From the NCBI RefSeq assembly GCF_018688095.1, contig NZ_CP061311.1:1644120-1708119 (forward strand): a stretch of 64,000 bases of DNA, read 5' to 3'. A model generated the notes under the pieces. That model saw only the letters and a list, made by a program, of their open reading frames with translations. It ran no database searches and was not told the DNA's origin. A program made the translations under genes and the position numbers. Every line of letters begins with the position of its first letter. Position 1 is the stretch's first letter. This DNA is from Polynucleobacter sp. AP-Titi-500A-B4 (GTDB lineage: Bacteria > Pseudomonadota > Gammaproteobacteria > Burkholderiales > Burkholderiaceae). Shown here piece after piece: positions 35,660 through 43,472 of the stretch.

Positions 35660-36981
35660 ACTTTTTAATTATTCATTGCCCACACAAGCCGTTTTCAGAG
35701 ACAGCCTTGACTAATGGTGAGCTAGCCTCTCTCAAGGAGAGTTTTGAGTGGTGCCTATGTGAAACCAATTCTATTTATGCTCAATATCAATCTAGTGGAA
35801 TTGGCAGCATTGATGCAATGCCTTACGCAGATGAGGTATTAGTTTTAATGCCCACTCTGGATATACGTCTCATTGAGATTAAAGTACCTTTAGTGAAGTC
35901 CAAAAAACTACAGCAAGTTTTACCTAGCCTTGTTGAAGATGAAGTCTTAGATAGTATCGACAATTCTCTGGTTTATGCTCTACCGCCGTTACCTGGCCAA
36001 CTTGGATCCCAAAGAACTATTGCCATCACCAATCGTCAGTGGCTCTATTGGATAGCCAATCAACTGAAGGGCATTCTGACAAGCCGCATCCGCCTCATAC
36101 CTGATTGCATGATTCTGCCGCTGGAAAGTGAGAGCAGCAATGTCAATGGAGTAATAAGCCCCTGCCTTGCGTACAAGCAAAACGACGTGGCAATCATTTA
36201 TACATGGCACAAATCTACACAATTGGGTATTTCTTGGGTTGAGCACTCGGATACAAAGCAATTGCCTAGTGCTTTACAAAAAATTAAGCCTGCAGAATGG
36301 TCGTGGGACTGGATGGTAAATAACGCATTTAACTTTAGTCGCCGAACCGATGTAGGTGTAGCAGATATCAATCTACTGCTAGCGATGCCAACACCAAAAA
36401 AATCAATTAAAAAACTCTCTTTTGAATGGCTCAAAAATCCAGTTCCTGCATTAATTGACTCTTCGAGCACTAACACTTCATGGATGTATCGAAACATATG
36501 GGCACTTCCTGCTCGCTGGGCAATCTATGCAATGAGCAGCATCATATTGGGCTTGGGAATTTATACCTCTTGGCTTGCTATAGATAACTGGCGTTGGAAG
36601 CGCAATATGGATCTGAGCGTTGCTCAATTCTTAGCGCCAGAGACCATTGCCTTACTCACACAGAGCAAAGGGAATACTTCTATTTCGGAGGTTTTTGTCA
36701 AACAAGCGACTCAAGAGGCGCGCAATAAAGGCCTAGCTACAGATGCTGATTTCATTGCAATGACTGGCAAACTTCAACAGCTGAAAACTGCCCTAGGTAA
36801 AGAATCAATTAATAGCATGGAATACAACGGCTACTGCATTGATTTTGAATTTAAACCTGGAGGGGAACCACTTAGCGCCAGGCAAGTAGTTGGAAAAGCT
36901 GAGTCACTAGGCTTGATGGTTACAGACCTTGGGAACAACCGTTACCGACTTCAACCCTATTCTGGATTAGGTCAAATTTAA
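35656..36981 (+). CDS. gspL: Type II secretion protein L
   Basis: A 441-residue inner-membrane protein with a cytoplasmic actin-like N-terminal domain that binds GspE (VLPSLVEDEVLD and the following region), one membrane helix near residues 285-305 and a periplasmic ferredoxin-like domain. It is the last gene of the rightward operon. Its partner gspM is encoded at the head of the opposite operon, so the usual adjacent L-M order is broken. Confidence 0.88.
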   Translation: MNFLIIHCPHKPFSETALTNGELASLKESFEWCLCETNSIYAQYQSSGIGSIDAMPYADEVLVLMPTLDIRLIEIKVPLVKSKKLQQVLPSLVEDEVLDSIDNSLVYALPPLPGQLGSQRTIAITNRQWLYWIANQLKGILTSRIRLIPDCMILPLESESSNVNGVISPCLAYKQNDVAIIYTWHKSTQLGISWVEHSDTKQLPSALQKIKPAEWSWDWMVNNAFNFSRRTDVGVADINLLLAMPTPKKSIKKLSFEWLKNPVPALIDSSSTNTSWMYRNIWALPARWAIYAMSSIILGLGIYTSWLAIDNWRWKRNMDLSVAQFLAPETIALLTQSKGNTSISEVFVKQATQEARNKGLATDADFIAMTGKLQQLKTALGKESINSMEYNGYCIDFEFKPGGEPLSARQVVGKAESLGLMVTDLGNNRYRLQPYSGLGQI

Positions 36982-37217
36982 GCCAAATATCTAAAGCTCA
37001 CTGGACATTTTTGCTAGATTTCACCCACCAAAAATATATATGGATACTGTGAATATTCGCGTTAAATTCTATCTGTCGGCGTTAAAACAGCTCTTCTAAT
37101 CCGTTGGTCTCGACCCCCAAATTTCTCCTGAGCCATCAGAACTTAATCTTTACATCTGGAAGACCTCACTTAAAAAGTATTCTCTCGTCTCTTACTGGCC
37201 GATAGCAGACCCACAAC
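36982..37217. other. Intergenic, nothing coding
   Basis: I see no gene or clear terminator after gspL. A CTGGCCGATAGCAGACCC stretch near 37198 resembles sequence at 18530-18548 and marks the start of boundary-type sequence. Confidence 0.5.
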
Positions 37218-37234
37218 CGTTACTTAAAGTAACG
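37218..37234. repeat. Island palindrome (fourth copy)
   Basis: CGTTACTTAAAGTAACG, directly followed by CTCAAAAGACAAAACC and the tRNA terminator. The same order occurs at 18625-18656 without the tRNA. On the - strand it reads as the end of an open frame, SFERYFK-stop. Confidence 0.85.
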
Positions 37235-37239
37235 CTCAA

Positions 37240-37273
37240 AAGACAAAACCCTCACCATTTCTGATGAGGGTTT
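37240..37273 (-). terminator. Terminator of the tRNA gene
   Basis: Leftward hairpin with perfect 9-bp arms AAACCCTCA/TGAGGGTTT and a 10-base loop, ending in TTTTG. It lies eight bases after the encoded CCA of the tRNA and is copied at 8775-8807. Confidence 0.85.
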
Positions 37274-37280
37274 GCTTTTC

Positions 37281-37571
37281 TGGTGGGCCCACCAGGACTT
37301 GAACCTGGGACCAAAGGATTCCGGTTTGTGTTGCTTTCACAACTCCCTGGACTATGCCTTCATCATATTGATCGCTCAACTTAGATGGGTGCCGTCTAGT
37401 CTCTACACGTTCAAAGTAATTTCTTACTAAGCTTCGCTCGGCGTTAGCTTGTGCAGCTTTTGGCTGCATTTAGCTTTCTCCGAATTTGACACCATCCCTT
37501 ATGCAGTTTCCACGCATAAGGCACAACTTTCGCTATGAGTCCTCTGCTCTAACCAACTGAGCTATGGGCCC
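37281..37571 (-). tRNA. tRNA-Ile2(CAU), interrupted by a group I intron
   Basis: Exon 1 is 37535-37571 (acceptor GGGCCCA, D-arm GCTC/GAGC, anticodon strand GAGGA, loop CTCAT). Exon 2 is 37281-37320 (AA, TCCTT, T-arm CCAGG/CCTGG with TTCAAGT, acceptor TGGGCCC, A, CCA). Spliced, they give a 77-nt tRNA with all stems paired and a CAU anticodon. I assign Ile2, which requires lysidine at C34, from the GGGCCCA acceptor and from the position of the known Azoarcus intron; elongator Met cannot be fully excluded. The initiator features (three G-C pairs before the loop) are absent. The gene follows rpoD. Confidence 0.92.
37321..37534 (-). ncRNA. Group I self-splicing intron (IC3-like) in the anticodon loop
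   Basis: A 214-nt intron between U36 of the anticodon and A37. P1 forms between exon CAU plus AGC and GUUGUG around a GAAA loop, with the U-G pair that marks the 5' splice site. P2 is CCTTATGC/GCATAAGG, P5-region hairpin TGCAGC/GCTGCA, P7 strands AGACTA (about 37402-37397) and TAGTCC (37354-37349), P8 TTGA/TCAA, and the last base is G. Long stretches such as GGGATGGTGTCAAATTCGG, GTAGAGACTAGACGGCACCC and GAAGGCATAGTCCAGGGAGT match my memory of the 205-nt Azoarcus tRNA-Ile intron. It encodes no endonuclease. Confidence 0.93.
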
Positions 37572-37586
37572 TTAATCGTTACATTT

Positions 37587-37693
37587 ACTACACACCTTAC
37601 TACTGGTGCTTACCACTTCAAAACCACACTAAAACCGCATTTACTACACACCATGAAAAACTTGCTGGTGTGTAGTCGATGTGTAGTGAATTT
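37587..37693. repeat. Variant arm-like sites near the tRNA 5' fragment (copy D)
   Basis: GGTGTGTAGT (37667-37676) and ATGTGTAGTGAATTT (37679-37693) correspond to the tandem TGTGTAAGCAAA sites of copies B and C, 73 bp from the CTCATAA core of the 5' fragment. Inverted copies ACTACACACC lie at 37587-37596 and 37643-37652; the latter pairs with 37667-37676 across 14 bases. The sequence from 37572 to 37765 has no gene. Confidence 0.7.
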
Positions 37694-37765
37694 AAACCAC
37701 CAAATCGACCACTAACCTCTTGAATCTATTGAGGTCTTTGTTACAAGACCCCTAGGGCTTCTTTC

Positions 37766-37804
37766 TTATGAGTCCTCTGCTCTAACCAACTGAGCTATAG
37801 GCCC
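37766..37804 (-). pseudogene. tRNA-Ile2(CAU) 5' fragment
   Basis: Read leftward from 37804: GGGCCTATAGCTC, D-loop, GAGGA and CTCATAA, identical to exon 1 of the complete tRNA plus A37-A38 except T for C at position 6. After CTCATAA the match stops (GAAAGAAGCC follows). It starts 13 bases after the rpoD stop, so it is probably the original chromosomal tRNA cut at the anticodon loop. Confidence 0.9.
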
Positions 37805-37817
37805 GTTAATCCTTCGA

Positions 37818-40397
37818 TCAATCTTCCTCTAGGAAAGTCTTGAGTTTGTCACTGCGGCTTGGATGGCGCATTTTTCTGAGAGCCTTGGCTTCAATCTGAC
37901 GAATACGCTCACGGGTAACGTCAAACTGTTTACCTACTTCTTCGAGAGTGTGATCTGTGCTCATCTCAACACCAAAGCGCATCCGCAATACTTTTGCTTC
38001 ACGCGGCGTTAATGAATCAAGAACATCTTTCACTACATCGCGCATCGAGTCGTGCAAAGCTGCTTCAGCTGGAGCTAAAGTATTGCCATCTTCAATGAAG
38101 TCGCCCAAATGAGAATCTTCGTCGTCACCAATTGGTGTTTCCATAGAGATCGGCTCTTTAGCAATCTTCATGATCTTACGAATCTTGTCTTCAGGAATCT
38201 CCATCTTCAGGGCTAAGGTTGCAGCATCTGGCTCATGACCAGTTTCTTGCAAGATCTGACGACTGATACGGTTCATCTTATTGATAGTTTCAATCATATG
38301 AACTGGGATACGAATCGTACGTGCTTGGTCAGCAATGGAACGTGTAATCGCCTGACGAATCCACCAAGTTGCATAGGTAGAGAACTTATAACCACGACGG
38401 TATTCAAACTTATCTACCGCCTTCATCAAACCGATGTTGCCCTCTTGAATCAAATCCAAGAACTGCAAGCCACGGTTGGTGTATTTCTTAGCAATGGAGA
38501 TTACCAAACGTAAGTTGGCTACCGTCATCTCACGTTTCGCTTCACGAGCACGCTTCTCGCCCGCGATCATCTGTTTGTTGACTTCTTTTAACTCAGGAAG
38601 TGGAATAACCACATTCTTCTGAATATCAATCAATTTCTGTTGCAGTTCTTGAATCGCTGGAACATTACGTTGCAAGAGTGCGCTGTAAGGCTTGTTCTCT
38701 TTGAGCAACTTATCTGTCCAAGTCAAGTTCATTGACATCTTAGGGAAGTCTTTTAATACTTCACCGCGATTGACGCCAACTTTGTCTACGAGCAAGCTCA
38801 CGATACCGCGCTCAAGTTTCCATACTTGGTCAACTTGTGAACGCATGGTGTCGCATAACTTCTCAACACTCTTCGCAGTTAAACGGAAACCGAGTAACTC
38901 ACCACGGATTGCATCTTGTGCCTTGATATAAGCTGGACAGTTATATCCATCTTTATCAAATGCACGGCGCATCTTGTCAGCTTGAGTGCGAACGATCGCA
39001 AATTTCTCTAAGGAGATTTGCTTCAACTCTTCGAGTTGCTTAGCGTTTGCTGTAGCAGCACCACCACCGCCGCCGCCTTCATCTTCTTCGCCTTCTTCAC
39101 CTTCTTCAGCATCTGGATCAATCTCTGGCTCATCTGGTCCAAGCTTAATATCTTCAGCATTTGGATCCACGAGACCATCAACGAATTGATCAATCTCCAT
39201 TTCGCCAGAGGCAATCTTGTCCACGTTACTCAAGATTTCACCAATGGTGACTGGGCAAGCTGCTAATGCCATCACCATGTCTTTGAGGCCAGCCTCAATT
39301 TTCTTAGCAATGACAATCTCGCCTTCGCGAGTTAACAAATCAACTGTACCCATCTCACGCATATACATACGGACTGGGTCAGTGGTACGACCGAACTCAG
39401 AATCCACTGTAGATAATGCTGCTTCAGCTTCTTCTTCAGCCTCTTCTTCAGACGCAGCGGCTGCAGTGTTATCAGACAAAATCAATGTCTCTGCATCAGG
39501 CGCTTGTTCGTAAACTGTAATACCAATGTCATTTAACAAACTGATCAAAGTCTCTAATGCATCAGCATCAGACAATTCATCAGACATCACATCGTTCATT
39601 TCGCCATGGGTTAAGTAGCCCTTGGACATACCCATCTTGATCAAAGTCTTCAAGCGAGCACGACGCAACTCTTGTTGCTCTTCAGTACCTAACTGCTGTG
39701 CTGCAAATTCTTTTAAGAGAGCTTTTTCTTTTGCTTTACGCTCACGGGCTTTTTGACGATCAGTCAAAACTGGCTCAGCACCTTCTGCAGGGGCCTCTGC
39801 CTTAGCCTTGCGGCCACGCTTTTTCTCTTCTTCAACTACTGCAACGACTTCAGTAGCTTTTCCTTTTTTACCTTTAAGCTCTTTTGCATCTTTCACTTCT
39901 TCAGTTTTAGTTGCAACTGCCTTCCCTTTTTTAGCTGCCTCTACTTTTACTTCCGTCTTGGATGCCTTAGTAGGTGCAACAACTTTTACTGGTTTAGCTG
40001 GCGCTTTAGCTTTAGGCGCTGGCTTTGCGGCAGCTTTCACTGGTTTAGCTGGGACCTTAGCAACAACTTTTACTTTGGGTGCTGGCTTTGCAGCAGCTTT
40101 TACTTTTGGAGCAGGTTTGGCTGGAGCTTTTGCTTTTTCTTTTGATGCTGGCTTGGCTACCGTTTTAGCTTTTGGTGCTGGCTTAGCAGGCGCTTTAGCT
40201 TTTGGCGCAGGTTTGGCTGGAGCTTTTGCTTTTGGTGCTGGTTTTGCTGGAGCCTTAGCTACCGTTTTAGCTTTTGGTGCTGGCTTAGCAGGCGCTTTAG
40301 CTTTTGGCGCAGGTTTTGCAGCGGCCTTTACTGGCTTAGCAGGCGCTTTTGATTTTGGAGCTGGTTTGGCTGGTTTTTTGGTCTTGGTATTAGGCAT
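37818..40397 (-). CDS. rpoD: Primary sigma factor RpoD with long Ala/Lys/Pro-rich N-terminus
   Basis: Housekeeping sigma-70. It is 859 residues against about 613 in E. coli. Residues 1 to about 210 are dominated by repeats of the type KAPAKPAPKAK, like a histone H1 tail. Region 1.1 follows (LKTLIKMGMSKGYLTHGEMNDVM), then region 1.2 (DPVRMYMREMG), an acidic non-conserved insert, region 2 (NLRLVISIAKKYTNRGLQF, YKFSTYATWWIRQAI), region 3 and region 4 with the -35 helix VTRERIRQIEAKALRK. It is the last gene of the rpsU-yqeY-dnaG-rpoD group. The CDS is intact. Confidence 0.96.
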   Translation of the reverse strand: MPNTKTKKPAKPAPKSKAPAKPVKAAAKPAPKAKAPAKPAPKAKTVAKAPAKPAPKAKAPAKPAPKAKAPAKPAPKAKTVAKPASKEKAKAPAKPAPKVKAAAKPAPKVKVVAKVPAKPVKAAAKPAPKAKAPAKPVKVVAPTKASKTEVKVEAAKKGKAVATKTEEVKDAKELKGKKGKATEVVAVVEEEKKRGRKAKAEAPAEGAEPVLTDRQKARERKAKEKALLKEFAAQQLGTEEQQELRRARLKTLIKMGMSKGYLTHGEMNDVMSDELSDADALETLISLLNDIGITVYEQAPDAETLILSDNTAAAASEEEAEEEAEAALSTVDSEFGRTTDPVRMYMREMGTVDLLTREGEIVIAKKIEAGLKDMVMALAACPVTIGEILSNVDKIASGEMEIDQFVDGLVDPNAEDIKLGPDEPEIDPDAEEGEEGEEDEGGGGGGAATANAKQLEELKQISLEKFAIVRTQADKMRRAFDKDGYNCPAYIKAQDAIRGELLGFRLTAKSVEKLCDTMRSQVDQVWKLERGIVSLLVDKVGVNRGEVLKDFPKMSMNLTWTDKLLKENKPYSALLQRNVPAIQELQQKLIDIQKNVVIPLPELKEVNKQMIAGEKRAREAKREMTVANLRLVISIAKKYTNRGLQFLDLIQEGNIGLMKAVDKFEYRRGYKFSTYATWWIRQAITRSIADQARTIRIPVHMIETINKMNRISRQILQETGHEPDAATLALKMEIPEDKIRKIMKIAKEPISMETPIGDDEDSHLGDFIEDGNTLAPAEAALHDSMRDVVKDVLDSLTPREAKVLRMRFGVEMSTDHTLEEVGKQFDVTRERIRQIEAKALRKMRHPSRSDKLKTFLEED

Positions 40398-40628
40398 TTA
40401 TTAGCACTTACTCACATTACTGTTATTGATCTCGACTGATTAAGTACAGCCCCGTAACTCACTTATCCACTTACCCCAAATTTCATGAAAATAAAGCGCA
40501 AGTGGCTGAATTAATTCGTTTTTTTCTTGGGAACAGAGGATTATAGTCGATTGCGACTTTTTTAGCCCCTGATTACCTAAAAATATGGGGTATTTTTCGG
40601 GTTTTTCTAGGGGTGGATCTGTAAATTC
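40398..40628. other. dnaG-rpoD intergenic region
   Basis: 231 bases without a gene. A TACTTAAT stretch on the - strand could be a -10 for rpoD, but no matching -35 stands out. No terminator hairpin is evident after dnaG. Confidence 0.4.
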
Positions 40629-42590
40629 TTAAGAGAATTTCAGCTTTTCACCCAATTCCCGATAACGGGCTTTATCTTGGTCACTGGCAGTCCCTCCGGC
40701 GATTTTTTGGGCAATGTCGGTCATTTCTTGCTTGAGATGGACTAATTCCAGTTTTTTAAAGCTTCCATCTAAATCTGCAGTCGCGCCCTCAAGCTCCAAG
40801 TCCGAACCCATCACACGTTTTCTGAGGACTTCATACATGGGCGCGAGCTCGCTACGAGACAACTGATCTTGAAACATCGCAAATGCACCAGCACCTACAG
40901 TGCCGGGCGTTCCATTTTCACTAGGAATGAATTCCACTTGATCGCATTGAGAAAGAAGGTCTTTCATTAAGGCAAGTGCATTAGCCGATCGTTGTTCGGC
41001 AGCCTTCAATGCAAGTGCGCGCTTATTACTATCAAGTGCTTTACCTAAATGTGGAAACTGAATGAGAACTCGCAACATTTGCTCGGCTAAATCGGTTGGC
41101 GCTTTTGGTGGCTCAATATTTTGCGTAGCGACTCGTTTTGCAGAGCCTTTAGAAGCCTGCCATGGTGAACCTTGTCGATTGCCATTATTGGAATAGCCAA
41201 ATTGATTCGGTTGATTGTTTTGATAATTTTGCTGTCTTGCTTGAGCAGGTTGATAGGTTGCCTGCTGCACAGGCACCACCGTTAAACCGCAGAAAGATTC
41301 CAACTCAGCTGGTGTAGAGTTTGTCCGAATCGCCAACTCACGCAGGATTTGAGTCCGTAATGCAATCGGCGGCATCGATAGCAACAGAGGCTTAGCAGCA
41401 TGATGGGTATGGGCGCGACCTTCTGGGGTAGTCAGGTCATGGCCTTCACTGGCAATCTTAAAGAAGAAACTCGAAATCGACATTGCTTCTTTGATTACTT
41501 TTTCAAACGCAGGTGCACCATATGCACGTACATAACTATCGGGGTCATGCTCTGTTGGCAAGAATAAGAAACGAATTTCTTTATCGTCAGACATCAATGG
41601 CAAACAGGCTTCAAGGGCACGTTGAGCAGCACGTTGACCCGCAGAGTCACCATCAAATGAAAAAACGACTTTGTCAGTTTGGCGAAGTAGCATGCGCACA
41701 TGGTTTGCAGTACATGCGGTGCCTAATGTCGCAACAGCATTTGGGAAACCCAATTGCGCAAGAGCAACCACATCCATATAGCCTTCACACACCAGAACAT
41801 ATTCTTGCGCCCGAATCGCCTGTCTTGCTTCAAATAAACCGTAGAGCGTATTGCCCTTAGAAAAGAGTGGCGTCTCTGGAGAATTCAAATACTTAGGTTC
41901 ACCTTGATCGAGAATACGACCACCGAAACCAATCGTCTGACCTTTAGGATTGCGAATCGGGAACATCACACGATCACGGAAGCGATCGTAACGCTTTACC
42001 GGAGCGCCTTCAGACTGCTCACCCTGAATGACTAAGCCGCCTTCTACTAAGGTCTTTGCCACTTCATCGTTGGTGTAAGGACCAAATACCGCCTCAAGAC
42101 CCTGCCAACCATCTGGGGCGTAACCGAGCGCATAGCGTTTAGCGATTTCACCGGTAAGGCCGCGGCCTTTTAAATATTCGACTGCACGTGTACTACCCTT
42201 GAGTTGCTGGCGATACCAATCTGCCGCAGAACTCATGACTTCGCTCAGCGCCATGGCTTGCTGTTGTCTTGCCACATCATTCGCAGTGCGTTCTTCGCGT
42301 GGCACATCTAAACCAGCAGAGCGCGCAAGCTCCTCAATCGCATCGACGTAACCAAGCCCGGAATACTCCATCATGAAACTGATGGCAGATCCATGTGCCC
42401 CACAACCAAAGCAGTGATAGAACTGCTTCGTAGGCGAAACGGAAAATGATGGGGACTTCTCTGAATGAAAGGGGCACAAACCTTGATAGTTTGCACCCGC
42501 CTTTTTTAACTTCACGTGCTGCCCAACCACATCAACGATGTCGACCCGATTTAGAAGATCGGCAATGAAGGATTGAGGAATGAGCGCCAT
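40629..42590 (-). CDS. dnaG: DNA primase
   Basis: Makes RNA primers at the replication fork. It is 653 residues. The N-terminal zinc ribbon reads CPFHSEKSPSF...YHCFGCGAHG (about residues 40-66), followed by the primase core with Toprim motif (VLVCEGYMDVVAL, about 263) and FDGDSAGQRAA. The linker around residues 445-480 is Gln/Asn-rich (QARQQNYQNNQPNQ). The C-terminal helicase-binding helical domain is present. Part of the macromolecular-synthesis operon between yqeY and rpoD. Confidence 0.96.
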   Translation of the reverse strand: MALIPQSFIADLLNRVDIVDVVGQHVKLKKAGANYQGLCPFHSEKSPSFSVSPTKQFYHCFGCGAHGSAISFMMEYSGLGYVDAIEELARSAGLDVPREERTANDVARQQQAMALSEVMSSAADWYRQQLKGSTRAVEYLKGRGLTGEIAKRYALGYAPDGWQGLEAVFGPYTNDEVAKTLVEGGLVIQGEQSEGAPVKRYDRFRDRVMFPIRNPKGQTIGFGGRILDQGEPKYLNSPETPLFSKGNTLYGLFEARQAIRAQEYVLVCEGYMDVVALAQLGFPNAVATLGTACTANHVRMLLRQTDKVVFSFDGDSAGQRAAQRALEACLPLMSDDKEIRFLFLPTEHDPDSYVRAYGAPAFEKVIKEAMSISSFFFKIASEGHDLTTPEGRAHTHHAAKPLLLSMPPIALRTQILRELAIRTNSTPAELESFCGLTVVPVQQATYQPAQARQQNYQNNQPNQFGYSNNGNRQGSPWQASKGSAKRVATQNIEPPKAPTDLAEQMLRVLIQFPHLGKALDSNKRALALKAAEQRSANALALMKDLLSQCDQVEFIPSENGTPGTVGAGAFAMFQDQLSRSELAPMYEVLRKRVMGSDLELEGATADLDGSFKKLELVHLKQEMTDIAQKIAGGTASDQDKARYRELGEKLKFS

Positions 42591-42617
42591 AAGGCTAAGA
42601 GTATGGGGTGAGTTCTC

Positions 42618-43064
42618 TTATTTTGCGAGTGCGGCTTTTACTAAGCCAGAGACTTTGCCCATATCAGCCTTACCAGCCAATTGGCCTTTAAGAACACCGA
42701 TCACCTTACCCATATCCTGGGGACCAGCAGCACCAGTAGAGGCAACAGCTGCAGCAACAGCAGCCTGCACTTCGGCATCTGACATTTGCGCCGGTAGATA
42801 TGCTTGCAAGATCACCATCTCGGCAGATTCCACGGCAACCAAATCATCGCGCCCTGCTTTTTCAAACTGAGAGATGGAGTCTTTGCGCTGCTTGATCATT
42901 TTTTCAATTGTCGAAATGATGGCTGTGTCATCTAAAACGATGCGGTCATCTACTTCACGTTGCTTGATCGCAGCCAACAAAAGACGAATAGTCCCAAGAC
43001 GTGCAGTCTCTTTTGCACGCATCGCGTTTTTCATATCTTCGGTAATTTGATCTTTCATACTCAT
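42618..43064 (-). CDS. GatB/YqeY domain protein
   Basis: A 148-residue helical protein of the YqeY family, related to the tRNA-binding tail domain of GatB. Typical stretches are MKNAMRAKETARLGTIRLLLAAIKQREVD, QFEKAGRDDLVAVESAE, ILQAYLPAQMS and the C-terminal GKVIGVLKGQLAGKADMGKVSGLVK. Its function is not firmly known. It lies between rpsU and dnaG, a conserved arrangement. Confidence 0.92.
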   Translation of the reverse strand: MSMKDQITEDMKNAMRAKETARLGTIRLLLAAIKQREVDDRIVLDDTAIISTIEKMIKQRKDSISQFEKAGRDDLVAVESAEMVILQAYLPAQMSDAEVQAAVAAAVASTGAAGPQDMGKVIGVLKGQLAGKADMGKVSGLVKAALAK

Positions 43065-43107
43065 GATGTCGTTCTCAGTGTTAGATAGTGATTGATTACT
43101 GGCGATT

Positions 43108-43146
43108 AAAAAGCAAAAACCCGCTGCGTTTCACCGTCAGCGGGTT
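43108..43146 (-). terminator. Terminator/attenuator between rpsU and yqeY
   Basis: Leftward hairpin AACCCGCTG/CAGCGGGTT with an 11-base loop, followed by TTTGCTTTTT. It is strong and lies inside the operon, so it should uncouple abundant rpsU expression from yqeY-dnaG-rpoD. Confidence 0.85.
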
Positions 43147-43182
43147 TCAAAGCTTCTCGGTGAAGAGAGCTTTTAAATTCTA

Positions 43183-43395
43183 TTAGTAAAGCTTCTTAGG
43201 CAACATTTGGCTGCGAATACGCTTGTAATGGCGTTTAGCAGCAGCAGCCTTTTTACGCTTACGCTCAGCCGTTGGCTTCTCGTAAAACTCGCGGGCACGC
43301 AAGTCTGTCAAAAGACCATTTTTTTCAATGGTGCGCTTGAAACGGCGCAATGCCACTTCAAATGGTTCGTTTTCGCGGAGGCGGACTGTAGTCAT
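43183..43395 (-). CDS. rpsU: 30S ribosomal protein bS21
   Basis: A 70-residue basic protein matching bS21: TTVRLRENEPFEVALRRFKR, then KNGLLTDLRAREFYEKPTAERKRKKAAA. Needed for translation initiation on the 30S subunit. First gene of the rpsU-yqeY-dnaG-rpoD group, divergent from tsaD. Confidence 0.97.
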   Translation of the reverse strand: MTTVRLRENEPFEVALRRFKRTIEKNGLLTDLRAREFYEKPTAERKRKKAAAAKRHYKRIRSQMLPKKLY

Positions 43396-43472
43396 ACTTA
43401 TTTAACTCGTATATGCTCGATAAATATCGAAAAATTAACTGAATTGCGATTCTAGCACGACCAAGCCAAAAA

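Larger units (their letters stand above)
8815..37804. mobile_element. Composite tRNA-associated genomic island (proposed)
   Basis: The interval is bounded by a tRNA 3' half (8815-8859) and the corresponding 5' half (37766-37804). Both end in CTCATAA, and together they would make one intron-free tRNA-Ile2(CAU). An internal boundary repeat at 18717-18941 splits it into modules of about 9.9 and 19 kb, and a degenerate repeat at 4985 suggests a further 3.8-kb module on the left. A complete, intron-containing tRNA at 37281-37571 keeps the function. No integrase or transposase gene was seen, so the element is either immobile now or was moved by an enzyme encoded elsewhere. Content is accessory in type. 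Confidence 0.6.

Noticed and set aside
37236..37469. 77-codon ORF on the - strand across the tRNA region
   Set aside because: It is a translation of the group I intron core and tRNA exon 2; structural RNA explains the sequence.
40000..40390. Short tandem DNA repeats that might look like a CRISPR array
   Set aside because: Repeats are in frame, lack unique spacers and encode the RpoD Ala/Lys/Pro tail.
39808..40404. 198-codon ORF opposite the rpoD N-terminus, rich in Gly/Ala/Phe
   Set aside because: It is the mirror of the repetitive KAPAKPAPKA coding sequence and has no start context of its own.
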